Position numbers and translations under genes: made by a program. This document shows positions 1 through 8,631 of a DNA stretch of 64,000 nt, in pieces; positions within the stretch are counted from its first letter, which is position 1; each line of letters starts with the position of its first letter. Below the pieces are notes generated by a model that was not told the DNA's origin, ran no database searches, and saw only the letters and a program-made list of their open reading frames with translations. This stretch comes from Thalassobaculum fulvum. GTDB taxonomy: Bacteria > Pseudomonadota > Alphaproteobacteria > Thalassobaculales > Thalassobaculaceae. The stretch covers positions 62,001 to 126,000 of the forward strand of contig NZ_BMZS01000001.1 of NCBI RefSeq assembly GCF_014652915.1, given 5' to 3'.

Positions 1-191
1 CGGCCGTATTCCCGGACCACGGTCACCGAGGTCGGCCTGTACCTGGCCGGCACGTTCGCGAGCGCCCGCTGTTCCAGGATCTTCCGGCCGCTCTCGGTGT
101 CCGGGTAGAACCCGTTGGGGTCGGCGGCACACCCGGCCAGGGCGAGCCCGCCGACCAGCAATGCGGCCATCGCCGCCCTTCCGCCACACAT
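1..191 (-). CDS. Putative lipoprotein, cut by window edge
   Basis: Small predicted lipoprotein of unknown function, read leftward and truncated by the window edge; 63 codons are visible. The ATG at 189-191 is preceded by a GGGAG ribosome-binding site. A short hydrophobic signal ends in a lipobox (LALAGC), so the mature protein is probably lipid-anchored. The following stretch (GFYPDTESGRKILEQRAL) closely resembles the gene just upstream (FYPETASADRVLEQRAL), so the two are tandem paralogues only 53 bp apart and probably share a transcript. No known domain was recognised. Confidence 0.7.
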   Translation of the reverse strand, partial: MCGGRAAMAALLVGGLALAGCAADPNGFYPDTESGRKILEQRALANVPARYRPTSVTVVREYG

Positions 192-244
192 CTGCGGCTC
201 TCCCTATCGGACTCCCGTCACCGACATGGTGCGCCGGCCCCGCG

Positions 245-583
245 TCACTGGCACTCGGTCATGTCGCCGGTGGTCAGGTAGTCGCCCCAGCGGTTGAACC
301 GGACCAGCACGTGGCCCTTGCAGCCCTCGACCCGGATCCAGGCATCGTAGCCGACGATGTCGGTGTCGGCGCCCGGCTGCGGCGCGCCCCACTGCTTGAT
401 CACCGTCACCCCGGTCGGCTCGTACCTGGCCGGAACCCGCTCGAGTGCACGCTGCTCGAGCACCCGGTCGGCGGACGCGGTCTCCGGATAGAAGGCGCCC
501 TGGTCGCTCTGGCAGGCGGCGAGACTGAGACCGGCGAGGCCGAGGCCGGCGGCGACCAAGGTGCCGATGGCTCGGATACGCAT
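245..583 (-). CDS. Small putative lipoprotein, tandem paralogue
   Basis: Predicted 112-residue envelope lipoprotein of unknown function. A hydrophobic signal (residues 1-23) ends in the lipobox LAAC with Cys24 as the lipidation site. The C-terminal part has two cysteines (VEGCKG near residue 88 and the penultimate residue). The start codon at 581-583 follows a strong GGAGG site; longer reading in the same frame runs into the neighbouring gene region and was discarded. An AT-rich stretch containing TATATA lies about 30 bp upstream and may be its -10 region. The downstream gene at 1-191 is a paralogue, so a local duplication is likely. Confidence 0.75.
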   Translation of the reverse strand: MRIRAIGTLVAAGLGLAGLSLAACQSDQGAFYPETASADRVLEQRALERVPARYEPTGVTVIKQWGAPQPGADTDIVGYDAWIRVEGCKGHVLVRFNRWGDYLTTGDMTECQ

Positions 584-664
584 GGGGACCTCCGGCAGCA
601 TAAGTCTTCTGGAATATATAGGACGGCCCGGCGCAATCGATGCGTGCGGCAGGATGACGCCGGT

Positions 665-706
665 CGGAGTCTTCGCCCCGGAGTCTTCGTCCCGGAGTCT
701 TCGCCA
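665..706. repeat. Three tandem 14-bp units
   Basis: Three head-to-tail copies of CGGAGTCTTCGCCC-like sequence (665-678, 679-692, 693-706) differing at one or two positions. They lie in the 183-bp gap between the divergent lipoprotein and isomerase genes. Function unknown; it may be simple slippage or a set of binding sites. Confidence 0.7.
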
Positions 707-766
707 TTGATCCGGGCCGCGCCTTGGCCGACCCTTCCGGCTCCGTTGCCCACCCCGAGGTCCGCC

Positions 767-1600
767 ATGCCGTTCACGCCGGTCATCGCCGTCATCACCG
801 ACGAGGTCTCCGAGGACATCGAAACCGCGCTCGGCTTCATGGCCGGGCACGGCGTGGACCGGGTCGACATCCGCTCGGTCGACGAGCGCAACGTCATCCT
901 GTTCGACGACCGCGAGCTGACCGAGCTGGCGAAGCGCCTGGCCGATGCCGGCGTCACGGTCGGCTGCTACTGCTCGCCGCTGCTGAAGTGGCCGCGTTCC
1001 GGCGCCAAGATCCCGCCGGGCGCCAACTTCCACGGCTTCGACCCGGGCGTGCTGCCGCCCGAGGACGCGGTGCCGATGGCGTTCGACGTGGCCAACCGGC
1101 TGGGGGCGAGCCAGCTGCGGATCTTCTCCTACTTCACCTATGACGGCTTCGTGCCGGAGCACCTGGACGACGATCTGGACCGGCTGCTCGACCTCGCCGA
1201 GACCCACGACGTCACCCTGGTGCTGGAGAACGAGCACGTCTGCAACGTCGCCACCCTGGAAGACCTGACCGCGGTGGTGGCGCGCCGGGCGCACCCGCGG
1301 CTGAAGGGCGCGCTCGACCTCGCCAACCACCGGGCGGTCCGGCCGCCGGCGCCGTCGGCCGAGGTGCTGGCCGCCGCCGCCAGGGTCGCCGGCACCGTGC
1401 ACGTCAAGGACTTCACCGCCGCACCGCGCCGCTACGTGGCGCTCGGCGAAGGCATCGTCGACCACCGGCCGCTGTTCGCCGCGCTGCGCGAGCACGGGCC
1501 GTCCGGCGAGCTGGCGATCGCGATCGAGACCCACTGCCCGGCCGACGGTGCCGCCGTCACCGCCCGCTCGCTGGAGGCGCTGCGGAAGATGCTGGCGTAG
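767..1600 (+). CDS. Sugar phosphate isomerase/epimerase-like TIM barrel
   Basis: 277-residue protein resembling the xylose isomerase-like TIM-barrel superfamily (sugar phosphate isomerases/epimerases). The pattern of alternating strands and helices is visible, with family-type acidic and histidine positions in the second half: LVLENEH near the middle, then ALDLANH, GTVHVKDF and a final AIETHCP. These are the usual divalent-metal ligands of the fold. The substrate cannot be told from sequence. The chosen ATG (767) gives a start directly at the first beta strand; the same frame is open far upstream but that part is shadow of the opposite-strand lipoproteins. An inverted-repeat element begins 5 bp after the stop. 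Confidence 0.8.
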   Translation: MPFTPVIAVITDEVSEDIETALGFMAGHGVDRVDIRSVDERNVILFDDRELTELAKRLADAGVTVGCYCSPLLKWPRSGAKIPPGANFHGFDPGVLPPEDAVPMAFDVANRLGASQLRIFSYFTYDGFVPEHLDDDLDRLLDLAETHDVTLVLENEHVCNVATLEDLTAVVARRAHPRLKGALDLANHRAVRPPAPSAEVLAAAARVAGTVHVKDFTAAPRRYVALGEGIVDHRPLFAALREHGPSGELAIAIETHCPADGAAVTARSLEALRKMLA

Positions 1601-1604
1601 GGCC

Positions 1605-1743
1605 CGTCGCTTCGTGGGTTCCGGGTCGCGCTACGCTTGCCCGGAATGACAATAGGAGAGGAGAGCCGCGCCGGTCCCTCTCTTGCCGTCATTCCGGACC
1701 GGATCGCCGAAGGCGAGGCGGATCCGGAACCCACCAAGCGACG
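1605..1743. repeat. Dispersed inverted-repeat element, copy A (subtype 1)
   Basis: A 139-bp element with outer arms built on GTGGGTTCCGG (left arm 1605-1624) and its complement (right arm 1724-1743; 19 of 20 positions pair), and inner arms CCGGAATGAC and GTCATTCCGG. It fills the gap between two convergent genes. The same arrangement recurs at 27249 and 54017, and in a variant form at 8431 and 49759. Confidence 0.8.
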
Positions 1744-1756
1744 GACACCCCGGCCG

Positions 1757-2818
1757 CTACGCCCCCGCCACCGCCTCGACCGCCGCGACCGCGGCCGCGA
1801 TACCGGCGTCGTCGACGTCCAGATGGGTGACCGCGCGCAGCCGGGCGCCGAGCGCGCCGATCCGCACCCCGTGCTCGGCCATCAGCCGCTTCGAGAACGC
1901 CGCCGCGTCCATGCCGGTGCCGTCGACCGTGAAGTACACCATGTTGGTCTCGATCTCGTCGGCCGCGACCTGCACGCCCTTCACTTGCGCGATTCCCTCG
2001 GCGAACCGCCGGGCCCGGGCGTGGTCGTCGGCCAGCCGCGCGACATGGTGCTCGAGCGCGTAGACGCCGGCGGCGGCGACGATGCCGGACTGCCGCAGCG
2101 CGCCGCCGAACTGGTGCTTGAACCGCCAGGCCTCCTCGATGAAGTCCGAGGAGCCGGCCAGCACCCCGCCGATCGGGCAGCCGAGGCCCTTCGACAGGTC
2201 GATCCACACCGAGTCGCAGTCGGCGGCGTAGGTGGCGGCCGGAATGCCGCTCGCCACCACCGCGTTCAGCAGCCGGGCGCCGTCCATGTGCAGCCTCAGC
2301 CCATGGCGCTTCGCCGCCGCCGCCACGTCCTTCACGGTCTCCAGCGGCCAGACCGCGCCGCCGCCGAGATTGGCGGTGTTCTCGATCGACACCAGCTTCT
2401 GGCGCGGCGCGTGCCGGGTCTTCGGGCGGATCGCGGCGTCGACATCGGCGCCGGTGAAGATGCCGCGCCTGCCGGCGATGGTCCTGGTCATCGCACCGGC
2501 CAGCGCGGCCGGGCCGCCGGCTTCGAAATGCAGGGCGTGGCCGGTCGCGTCGAGGATGATCTCGTCGCCCTGCCCGCACCACACCCGGTAGGCGATCTCG
2601 TTGCACATGGTGCCGGACGGCAGGAACACCGCCGCCGGCTTGCCGAGCAGCTCGGCCACCATCTCCTGCAGCCGGTTGGCCGTCGGGTCCTCGTGCGCCT
2701 GCTCGTTGCCGACCTCGGCCTCGGCGATCGCCTTGCGCATGCCGGCGGTCGGCCGGGTGACGGTGTCGGAGTACAGGTCGACCTTGGGGCGGGCGACGGA
2801 AGCGGCGGGCGCGGCCAT
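1757..2818 (-). CDS. ltaE: Low-specificity threonine aldolase
   Basis: PLP-dependent fold-type I enzyme of the beta-eliminating lyase/threonine aldolase family, expected to cleave L-threonine or L-allo-threonine to glycine and acetaldehyde. Family features visible: the N-terminal DLYSDTVTRPT motif, LPSGTMCN (phosphate/substrate loop), LHMDGARL and DLSKGLGCPIGG, in which the lysine should form the PLP Schiff base. Length 353 residues is normal for the family. The ATG at 2816-2818 follows GAGGACC; a further upstream ATG in frame would add 24 residues with no match to the family. The substrate preference (threonine, phenylserine or other beta-hydroxy amino acids) cannot be read from sequence. 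Confidence 0.9.
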   Translation of the reverse strand: MAAPAASVARPKVDLYSDTVTRPTAGMRKAIAEAEVGNEQAHEDPTANRLQEMVAELLGKPAAVFLPSGTMCNEIAYRVWCGQGDEIILDATGHALHFEAGGPAALAGAMTRTIAGRRGIFTGADVDAAIRPKTRHAPRQKLVSIENTANLGGGAVWPLETVKDVAAAAKRHGLRLHMDGARLLNAVVASGIPAATYAADCDSVWIDLSKGLGCPIGGVLAGSSDFIEEAWRFKHQFGGALRQSGIVAAAGVYALEHHVARLADDHARARRFAEGIAQVKGVQVAADEIETNMVYFTVDGTGMDAAAFSKRLMAEHGVRIGALGARLRAVTHLDVDDAGIAAAVAAVEAVAGA

Positions 2819-3007
2819 GGGCGGGGTCCTCGGCGATTTCGTGGTGGCGGCAGACTTCGGTCGAGCGACGATAGAGCGCGGCGGCAACACGGCAAAGTGC
2901 CGTCGCCATCATAGGCGGTCGTGCCGCCACCCCGTCAGCGACGAGTTCGAAGGCCGGCTGTACGCAAACGTTCGACCTCCGGGCCCGGCGGCGCGGCGCC
3001 GGCGGTG

Positions 3008-3673
3008 TCAGCGAAGCGGGCTCACGCTCACTTCGATTCCGTCGAACCGCTCGATCATCATGGTCACCTCGGCGCGCGGAACCGGCCAGGACGACTCGTC
3101 ACGCGCCAGGAACGCCTTGCCGCGCCACTCCTGGTAGACCTTCAGCAGGGTGTTCCTGACCGCGTAGAACCTGATCAGGGTGATCTGCCCGATGCCGTGT
3201 CCGTAGCCGATGTCCGTCTGGCCCTTGCTGCTGTTCTGACAGAAGATCAGGAGGGTCAGGAAGTTCCCGCCCTGGCCGACCGGGCTGACGCCGACGTTCT
3301 CCTGGCCGCACATCTGCACATAGCCCAGAAGCGTCGCGTTCACGTACCGGTCGAGGGGCAGGGTGCGGCCCTTGCCGAGATAGGTGCCGCGTACGGCGTA
3401 CAGGCGGGTCCAGCTGTTGAACGCCTCGCCTTTGGGAATCTGTTCGAGAATGAACTCGGGACCCTTCTGGTCGCGGTACATCTCGCTCATGTCGAGCGGG
3501 TCTTTGCCCTGGTACCAGCTGGGGGCGGGATAGCTGATGAAGGCGTCGTAGATCCGTGTGTGTTGGGTAAGCTCGTACCCGTCGAGGCTCTTGTCCGTGT
3601 CTGCGCTCGCGGTTGCCGCAACCAAGGCCAGCAGCCCCGCCCATGCCGCCAGAACCCTCCGTCGCCCGGCCAT
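3008..3673 (-). CDS. Exported hypothetical protein
   Basis: 221-residue protein of unknown function. The first 24 residues form a Sec-type signal peptide (positive start MAGRRR, hydrophobic core, ATASA cleavage region). The mature part contains several aromatic and charged stretches (YPAPSWYQGKD, MYRDQKGPEF) and only two cysteines, at MCGQE and IFCQN. No catalytic motif was recognised. It is monocistronic: the gap to the divergent gene at 3846 is 172 bp. Codon usage matches the rest of the window at the third position, though it is slightly less GC-rich than its neighbours. Confidence 0.65.
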   Translation of the reverse strand: MAGRRRVLAAWAGLLALVAATASADTDKSLDGYELTQHTRIYDAFISYPAPSWYQGKDPLDMSEMYRDQKGPEFILEQIPKGEAFNSWTRLYAVRGTYLGKGRTLPLDRYVNATLLGYVQMCGQENVGVSPVGQGGNFLTLLIFCQNSSKGQTDIGYGHGIGQITLIRFYAVRNTLLKVYQEWRGKAFLARDESSWPVPRAEVTMMIERFDGIEVSVSPLR

Positions 3674-3845
3674 CGCGCCCCCACAAGTCCTTCGCTAGAA
3701 TCCACCCTCGCCACAGACACTATAGCGCGCGCAGGCGGATGTGCCCGAATCTTTGCCTGCCATCCGTGTGCCATCCGTGCATTGTGGCGGCATCGCCACG
3801 TCCCATCTGATTTGAGTGGCAAACTGCCGTCGATCGGAAGCGCCG

Positions 3846-4229
3846 ATGCCCGACACCACCCCCACTTCGCGCCGCAACCTGCCGTTCCGGCTGTCGGTGC
3901 CGGAGAACGACAAGCTGGCGATGCACGTGGTCTACGCGCTGTACGCCGCCTCGGTGGTGACGGCGGTCCCCGGCATGCTGGGCGTCATCCTGGCCTATCT
4001 GAAGCGCGGCGAGGTCGCCGGCACCTACCTGGAGTCGCACGCCACCTGGCAGATCCGGACGTTCTGGACCTGGCTGCTGATGCTGGCGGTCGGCTTCCTG
4101 CTGCTGTTCGTGCTGATCGGCGGGCTGGTGATCGGCGCCGCCCAGCTCTGGCTGATCTACCGGATCGTCAAGGGTTGGCTGGTGCTGATCGACGAGCGGC
4201 CGATCGACCGGCCGGAAGCGTTCTTCTGA
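3846..4229 (+). CDS. DUF4870-like small membrane protein
   Basis: 127-residue inner-membrane protein with about three hydrophobic spans (residues ~22-45, ~63-85, ~88-108). The SHATWQIRTFW stretch between the first and second spans is typical of DUF4870/Tic20-like small membrane proteins. Function unknown. The start ATG at 3846 is preceded by GGAAG at the right distance; the frame is open 30 bp further upstream but without a better site. The gene ends 13 bp before the convergent DUF1194 gene. Confidence 0.75.
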   Translation: MPDTTPTSRRNLPFRLSVPENDKLAMHVVYALYAASVVTAVPGMLGVILAYLKRGEVAGTYLESHATWQIRTFWTWLLMLAVGFLLLFVLIGGLVIGAAQLWLIYRIVKGWLVLIDERPIDRPEAFF

Positions 4230-4242
4230 CGGCCCGCGAACC

Positions 4243-5046
4243 CTAACCGCGCATCGGCCGGTAGGCGGGCACCCGCAGCGAACCCGAACCGTCCGGGCGG
4301 CTGGAGCGGCCGGCGGCGGCGATCTCCAGCAGCATCTTGCGCAGCATCGCGCCGGTGAAGCTCTCCGGCGTCGGGGTCGACAGCACGAAGGCGTAGGGAC
4401 CGCCGATCACCTGGCGCTCGAAGAACCGCTCGACGATCGGAATCGCCGAGCCGCGGGCATGCACCAGCCCGTTGATGGTGATGCCGTGGGCCAGCGCCTC
4501 GTCGCGGTCGACGAAAGCCTCGCGCCCGAAATTGTCGATGCCGTCGGAGATCACGTTGAGGATCCGCTTGGTCGCCGGGAACGGCGCGGCGTCGAGCAGC
4601 TCGACCCCGGCGCCGAGCGCCAGCGCGATGTCGGTCTGCGGCCGGTGCTCGACGTCGCCGCCGCGGGCCTGGTAGTCGCGCAGGGCCGCGACCACGGCGT
4701 CGGCGTCGCGGCGCTCGGCGATCACCGTCCAGGGTACGACGACCTGGGTGCGGTTGAAGCTCGACCAGGTCAGCACCGCGATCCCGATCCGGCCCTGCCA
4801 GCCGCCCTTGACCGCGGCCATGAACCGCGGGTCGGTCAGCGCCGCCGCCAGGCTCTCGTTCTGGGCGGTGCGCTCGGCCAGGTCGACCGACTCCGAACGG
4901 TCGAGCGCGACCACCATGTTGAGGTCGGTCTCCGGGCCGGCGGGGCGGCCGGGCAGGGGCTGGGCGAATGCCGGTGCCGAGACGCAGACGGCGGCCAGCA
5001 GCAGCGCGGACAGGCGGAACAACAGGCGGAACAGTGGACCGGTCAT
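4243..5046 (-). CDS. DUF1194 (VWA-like) exported protein
   Basis: 267-residue protein matching the DUF1194 family, which has a von Willebrand factor A-like fold. A signal peptide ends near AFAQP (residue ~29). The VVALDRSESVD segment resembles the metal-ion-dependent adhesion site (DxSxS) of VWA domains. RILNVISDGIDNFG is the second conserved strand of the fold. Likely periplasmic; binding partner unknown. No operon partner: the next gene upstream is mntR, 71 bp away and on the same strand. Confidence 0.8.
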   Translation of the reverse strand: MTGPLFRLLFRLSALLLAAVCVSAPAFAQPLPGRPAGPETDLNMVVALDRSESVDLAERTAQNESLAAALTDPRFMAAVKGGWQGRIGIAVLTWSSFNRTQVVVPWTVIAERRDADAVVAALRDYQARGGDVEHRPQTDIALALGAGVELLDAAPFPATKRILNVISDGIDNFGREAFVDRDEALAHGITINGLVHARGSAIPIVERFFERQVIGGPYAFVLSTPTPESFTGAMLRKMLLEIAAAGRSSRPDGSGSLRVPAYRPMRG

Positions 5047-5117
5047 GGCCAGTACCTCCGCGAGGCGGCCGCGGGACGGCGGATCCGCCTCCTAGGCGCG
5101 AGGATACACCAATCCGG

Positions 5118-5606
5118 TCAGGACGCTGAGTCCAGCCGTCCGATCCAGTCCTCGAGCACCTTCAGCGTGGTCGGGCTGACATGGTGCTCGATGCCCTCGG
5201 CATCGCGGAACGCCACGGCTTCCGGCACGCCGAGCGCCAGCAGGAAGCGCAGCACCACGGCGTGGCGGGCGCGCGACTCGTCCGCCATCCGGCGGCCGGC
5301 GTCGGTCAGGAAGATCGAACGGTACGGCTCGCTGGTCGCCAGCCCGCGGGCCTGCAGGCGCCGGACCATCGCGGTGACGGTGGCCTGCCGCACCCCCATG
5401 CGCTGGGCGATGTCGACCGCCCGGGCCTCGCCGGTGGCGTCGATCAGGTCGGCGATCAGCTCGACGTAGTCCTCGATCAGCTCGGTCTCGTGCGCCTTGC
5501 GCACACCGGTGTGCTGGCGGGCGTGCTGCTCGGCGTCGATCAGCCGCCCCGGCTCGCCCGGTCGGCTGACGTGCGCGAGCGCCGCGTGCTTGGGGTCGGC
5601 CGTCAT
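5118..5606 (-). CDS. mntR: DtxR/MntR-family metal-dependent regulator
   Basis: Manganese-responsive transcriptional regulator of the DtxR family, 162 residues from the ATG at 5604-5606. An N-terminal winged helix (ETELIEDYVELIADLI, then RAVDIAQRMGVRQATVTAMVRRLQARGL) is followed by the metal-binding dimerisation region with RHAVVLRFLLALGVPEAVAFRDAEGIEHHVS, which contains the typical E/H ligand pattern. It normally represses Mn uptake when the metal is bound. No Mn transporter gene adjoins it here, so its targets must lie elsewhere. Upstream in-frame codons would add 12 residues with little support. Confidence 0.88.
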   Translation of the reverse strand: MTADPKHAALAHVSRPGEPGRLIDAEQHARQHTGVRKAHETELIEDYVELIADLIDATGEARAVDIAQRMGVRQATVTAMVRRLQARGLATSEPYRSIFLTDAGRRMADESRARHAVVLRFLLALGVPEAVAFRDAEGIEHHVSPTTLKVLEDWIGRLDSAS

Positions 5607-5672
5607 CGGCAGGGCCTTACCCCAGCGTCCGCGGCGTGACAAGGTCGCGGCGCCGGGCCGGGGACGCGGCGG

Positions 5673-7286
5673 TCAGATGTTGGAGTCCGGGAACGCCGCC
5701 TTCTTCTTCGCCATGAACTCGACCAGCGCCTCGTCGACGCCGGGGTCGATGGCCGGGGCCTCGTACTCGTCGAGCAGCTTCTTCGCCAGCCCGCCGGCCC
5801 GGGTCGCGGCGTCGCGCTCGCCCTCGGCCAGCCACTGCTCGTAGGTGTTGTTGTCGGCGATCGAGGAGCGGAAGAACGCGGTCTCGAAGTTGGCCTGGGT
5901 GTGGGCGCAGCCGAGGAAGTGGGCGCCCGGGCCGACCTCGCGGATGGCGTCCATCGCCTGGCCGTTCTCGCTGAGATCGACGCCCTCCAGCATGGTCCGC
6001 ATCATGCCGAGCTGGTCGGCGTCCATGACGAACTTCTCGTAGGACGACACCAGCCCGCCCTCCAGCCAGCCGGCGGCGTGCAGCACGAAGTTGACACCGC
6101 CGAGCACCGTCGGCAGCAGGGTGTTGGCGCTCTCGTAGGCGGCCTGGGCGTCCGGCACCTTGGAGCCGCACAGCGAGCCGCCGGAGCGGAACGGCACCCC
6201 GAGGCGGCGGGCCAGCTGGGCGCAGCCGTACAGCACCAGCGCCGGCTCCGGCGTGCCGAAGGTCGGGGCCCCGGACTGCATCGAGATCGACGAGGCGAAG
6301 CTGCCGAAGATCACCGGCGCGCCCGGCCGGCAGAGCTGGGCGAACGCCATGCCGGCCATCGCCTCGGCCAGGGTCTGGGCGAGCGTGCCGGCCACCGTCA
6401 CCGGCGACATCGCGCCGGCCAGGATGAACGGGGTGATGATGGTCGCCTGGTTCGAGCGCGCGTAGTTCTTCAGCGCGCCGAGCATGGTCGAATCCCACAC
6501 CATCGGCGAGTTGGCGTTGATCAGCGAGGTGGTGACGGGGTTGTCCTGCACGAACTCGGCCCCGAACACGATCTTCGCCATCTCCAGGGTGTCGAGCGCC
6601 CGCTCCGGATGGGTGACCGAGCCCATGAACGGCTTGTCCGAGTACCGGATGTGCGCATACACCATGTCGAGGTGGCGCTTGTTCACCGGCAGGTCGACCG
6701 GCTCGCACACCGTGCCGCCGGAGTGGTGCATGGCCGGCGCCAGGTAGGCCAGCTTCACGAAGTTCCGGAAGTCCTCGATGGTGGCGTAGCGCCGGCCGCC
6801 GTCCAGGCCGCGCACGAAGGGCGGGCCGTAGACCGGGGCGAACACCGTGGTCTTGCCGCCGATCTCGACCGAGCGCTCCGGGTTGCGGGCATGCTGGGTG
6901 AAGGTGGCGGGCGCGGTCGCGATCAGCTTGCGGGCCAGGCCGCGCGGAATGTGCACGCGCTCGCCCCGGACGTCGGCCCCGGCGTCGCGCCAGATCGCCA
7001 GCGCCTCGGCGTCGTCGCGGAAGTCGATGCCGATCTCCTCGAGGATGGTCTCGGCGTTGGCCTCGATGATCTCCAGGCCCTCCTGCGACAGCACGTCGAA
7101 GGTCGGCACCCGACGGGTGATGTAGGGGGCATAGGCGGTCTTCGGCCGGGCCCGCGCCGCCCGCCGGGCCTCGCGGCCGCTCGCCGCGCCGCGGCCGCGG
7201 CGCTCGCGCCGTTCCCCGCCCTCGCCCCCACCGTCACCGGCGGCCGGCTCCGCCATGTCGATCAGATCGTCGATATCCTGCGTCAT
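5673..7286 (-). CDS. MttB-family methyltransferase without pyrrolysine
   Basis: 537-residue member of the trimethylamine methyltransferase (MttB) family, which transfers methyl groups from methylamines or betaines to a corrinoid protein. The barrel with the family's TPFILAGAMSPV and GSFASSISMQSGAP segments is visible, and the frame has no in-frame TAG, so it belongs to the non-pyrrolysine group (the group that includes glycine-betaine methyltransferases). The first ~50 residues are a low-complexity, Arg/Gly-rich extension. The start ATG has a perfect GGAGG site. No corrinoid protein gene is adjacent, so the substrate is unknown. The long leader upstream may be structured. Confidence 0.85.
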   Translation of the reverse strand: MTQDIDDLIDMAEPAAGDGGGEGGERRERRGRGAASGREARRAARARPKTAYAPYITRRVPTFDVLSQEGLEIIEANAETILEEIGIDFRDDAEALAIWRDAGADVRGERVHIPRGLARKLIATAPATFTQHARNPERSVEIGGKTTVFAPVYGPPFVRGLDGGRRYATIEDFRNFVKLAYLAPAMHHSGGTVCEPVDLPVNKRHLDMVYAHIRYSDKPFMGSVTHPERALDTLEMAKIVFGAEFVQDNPVTTSLINANSPMVWDSTMLGALKNYARSNQATIITPFILAGAMSPVTVAGTLAQTLAEAMAGMAFAQLCRPGAPVIFGSFASSISMQSGAPTFGTPEPALVLYGCAQLARRLGVPFRSGGSLCGSKVPDAQAAYESANTLLPTVLGGVNFVLHAAGWLEGGLVSSYEKFVMDADQLGMMRTMLEGVDLSENGQAMDAIREVGPGAHFLGCAHTQANFETAFFRSSIADNNTYEQWLAEGERDAATRAGGLAKKLLDEYEAPAIDPGVDEALVEFMAKKKAAFPDSNI

Positions 7287-7362
7287 GGCAGCCTCCGAGC
7301 CGCACTGCACCCCCGAACCAGGGCGGAGTGTCGGTGCATGCGGCGGCCCCGTCTTGCACCCG

Positions 7363-7418
7363 CCCGACGCCTGCGAGTCGTGCTTTGGCTACCCCGCAAC
7401 TCACGCGGACGTGTCGGG
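7363..7418 (-). promoter_or_regulatory. Candidate structured leader of the MttB-like gene
   Basis: On the leftward strand a 56-nt element 77-132 nt upstream of the MttB-like start codon can fold as a nested hairpin: outer CCCGAC/GTCGGG pairing (7363-7368 with 7413-7418), a middle GAGT/ACTC stem and a short TGC/GCA stem closing a GGGGTAGCCAAA loop. It does not match a riboswitch consensus I can name. Pairing is seen by eye only; it may be chance in a GC-rich leader. Confidence 0.3.
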
Positions 7419-7546
7419 CCCCCGGCCGGTCGCCGGTTTGACCGGCGTCCGGCACGGTGCGACACTTCGGCCGGTCGGTCCGTGAAGCCCTATGGGAAGC
7501 GCCGATAGCCGGGTGCGCACGGGCCGCAGACTGGAGGACAACGTCC

Positions 7547-8413
7547 ATGCGTGCATGCCTGTCGCTGGCCTTCGCCGCCACGCTCCTCGCCCTGCCGGCG
7601 CTCGCCGCCAACAGCCCCTCGGCCGCCAGGACGGCGTCGGTTCCGGCCGACGACGCCCTGCCGCCCCAGGTGCTGGGCCTGATCGCCTCGGCCGAGCCGA
7701 TCCCGCTGACCTGCACCGACGGCGCCTGCACGGCGCTGGTCTCGTCGTTCTGCCTGCAGGAGGACCGGCCGCCGCCGTCGGCCGGCCAGCGCTACGACAC
7801 CGCCGGGGCCGGCGACGTCACCCTGGTGGTCCGCCGGACCGACGGCACCGAGACCGAGTTCTCGGCCGCCGGCCTGCTCGGCTACGTCAGCGAGGGCGAC
7901 TTCACCCGCACCCGCGTCGAGCTGCCGGCCAAGCGGCTGGCCTCGCTGGGCGCCGCCGAGGTGGCGGTGCGGATCGCGCCGCTGGTGTCGCTGATGCCGC
8001 GCACCGAGATCGCCCCGTCGGCCGCCGTCGCCGCGCGCGACGCCGAGACCGCCGAGGGTGCGCCGCGGTTCGCGGCGGAGGCGTTCTTCAAGCCCGGCAG
8101 CCCGCGCGCCGACGCCGCGGTCACGCTGTCCCGGCTGATCAACCTGTTGCCGGCGACCGGCCCGGTCCGGACCGAGTCGGCGGGCGCGATCTCGGCCGCC
8201 GCCGCGAAGGCCTGGGGCCAGGTGCAGGCGAGCGGCGCCCTCAGGAGCGTGTCTCAGGAAGGCGTGGAGCGCGCCAGGACCGAGGTCGACCGCTGCGCCG
8301 CCTATGCCGACATGGGCTTCAAGATCACCCTGCGCGGCTGCCTGGCGAAGAGCCACGACCGCACCATGCGGGAGGTCAACGAGGAGCTCTGGAAGTCGCA
8401 GCCGGGGTACTGA
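7547..8413 (+). CDS. Exported hypothetical protein
   Basis: 288-residue protein with a clear Sec signal peptide (MRACLSLAFAATLLALPALAA). The mature part contains CTDGACTALVSSFC near residues 60-75 and, at the end, a helical region (VDRCAAYADMGFKITLRGCLAKSHDRTMREVNEELW) with two more cysteines, so disulfide bonding is likely. No family recognised. The start at 7547 is set by a GGAGG site. It is divergent from the MttB-like gene across a 260-bp region and stands alone. Confidence 0.7.
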   Translation: MRACLSLAFAATLLALPALAANSPSAARTASVPADDALPPQVLGLIASAEPIPLTCTDGACTALVSSFCLQEDRPPPSAGQRYDTAGAGDVTLVVRRTDGTETEFSAAGLLGYVSEGDFTRTRVELPAKRLASLGAAEVAVRIAPLVSLMPRTEIAPSAAVAARDAETAEGAPRFAAEAFFKPGSPRADAAVTLSRLINLLPATGPVRTESAGAISAAAAKAWGQVQASGALRSVSQEGVERARTEVDRCAAYADMGFKITLRGCLAKSHDRTMREVNEELWKSQPGY

Positions 8414-8430
8414 GGCTGCGACGCCCGTCC

Positions 8431-8547
8431 GCTGGGTCCCGGATTCGGAACGCCTCCGGCGCTCCGCTCCGGGATGAGGCGGTTTGGGGAGGCACATGAC
8501 CCACCTCCCTCATCCCGGCCGAAGCGGAGCGGAGAGCCGTGACCCAT
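8431..8547. repeat. Dispersed inverted-repeat element, copy B (subtype 2)
   Basis: About 117 bp in the gap upstream of coaBC. Outer arms are TGGGTCCCGG and a weaker partner ending TGACCCA; inner arms are CCGGGATGAG and CTCATCCCGG, and CTCCGCTC pairs with GAGCGGAG. It has the same plan as copies A, C and E but with GGGATGAG in place of GGAATGAC on both sides. Confidence 0.75.
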
Positions 8548-8631
8548 CGCCAGGCAGGACGGGCTTCACCCCCTGGTGACGCCCGCCCTTCTCCCGCCTA
8601 CACTCCGCGCGACCCGTAGCGGAGGCAGAGC

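Noticed and set aside
5673-7286. Pyrrolysine-containing MttB
   Set aside because: There is no in-frame TAG, and no pyl genes are nearby.
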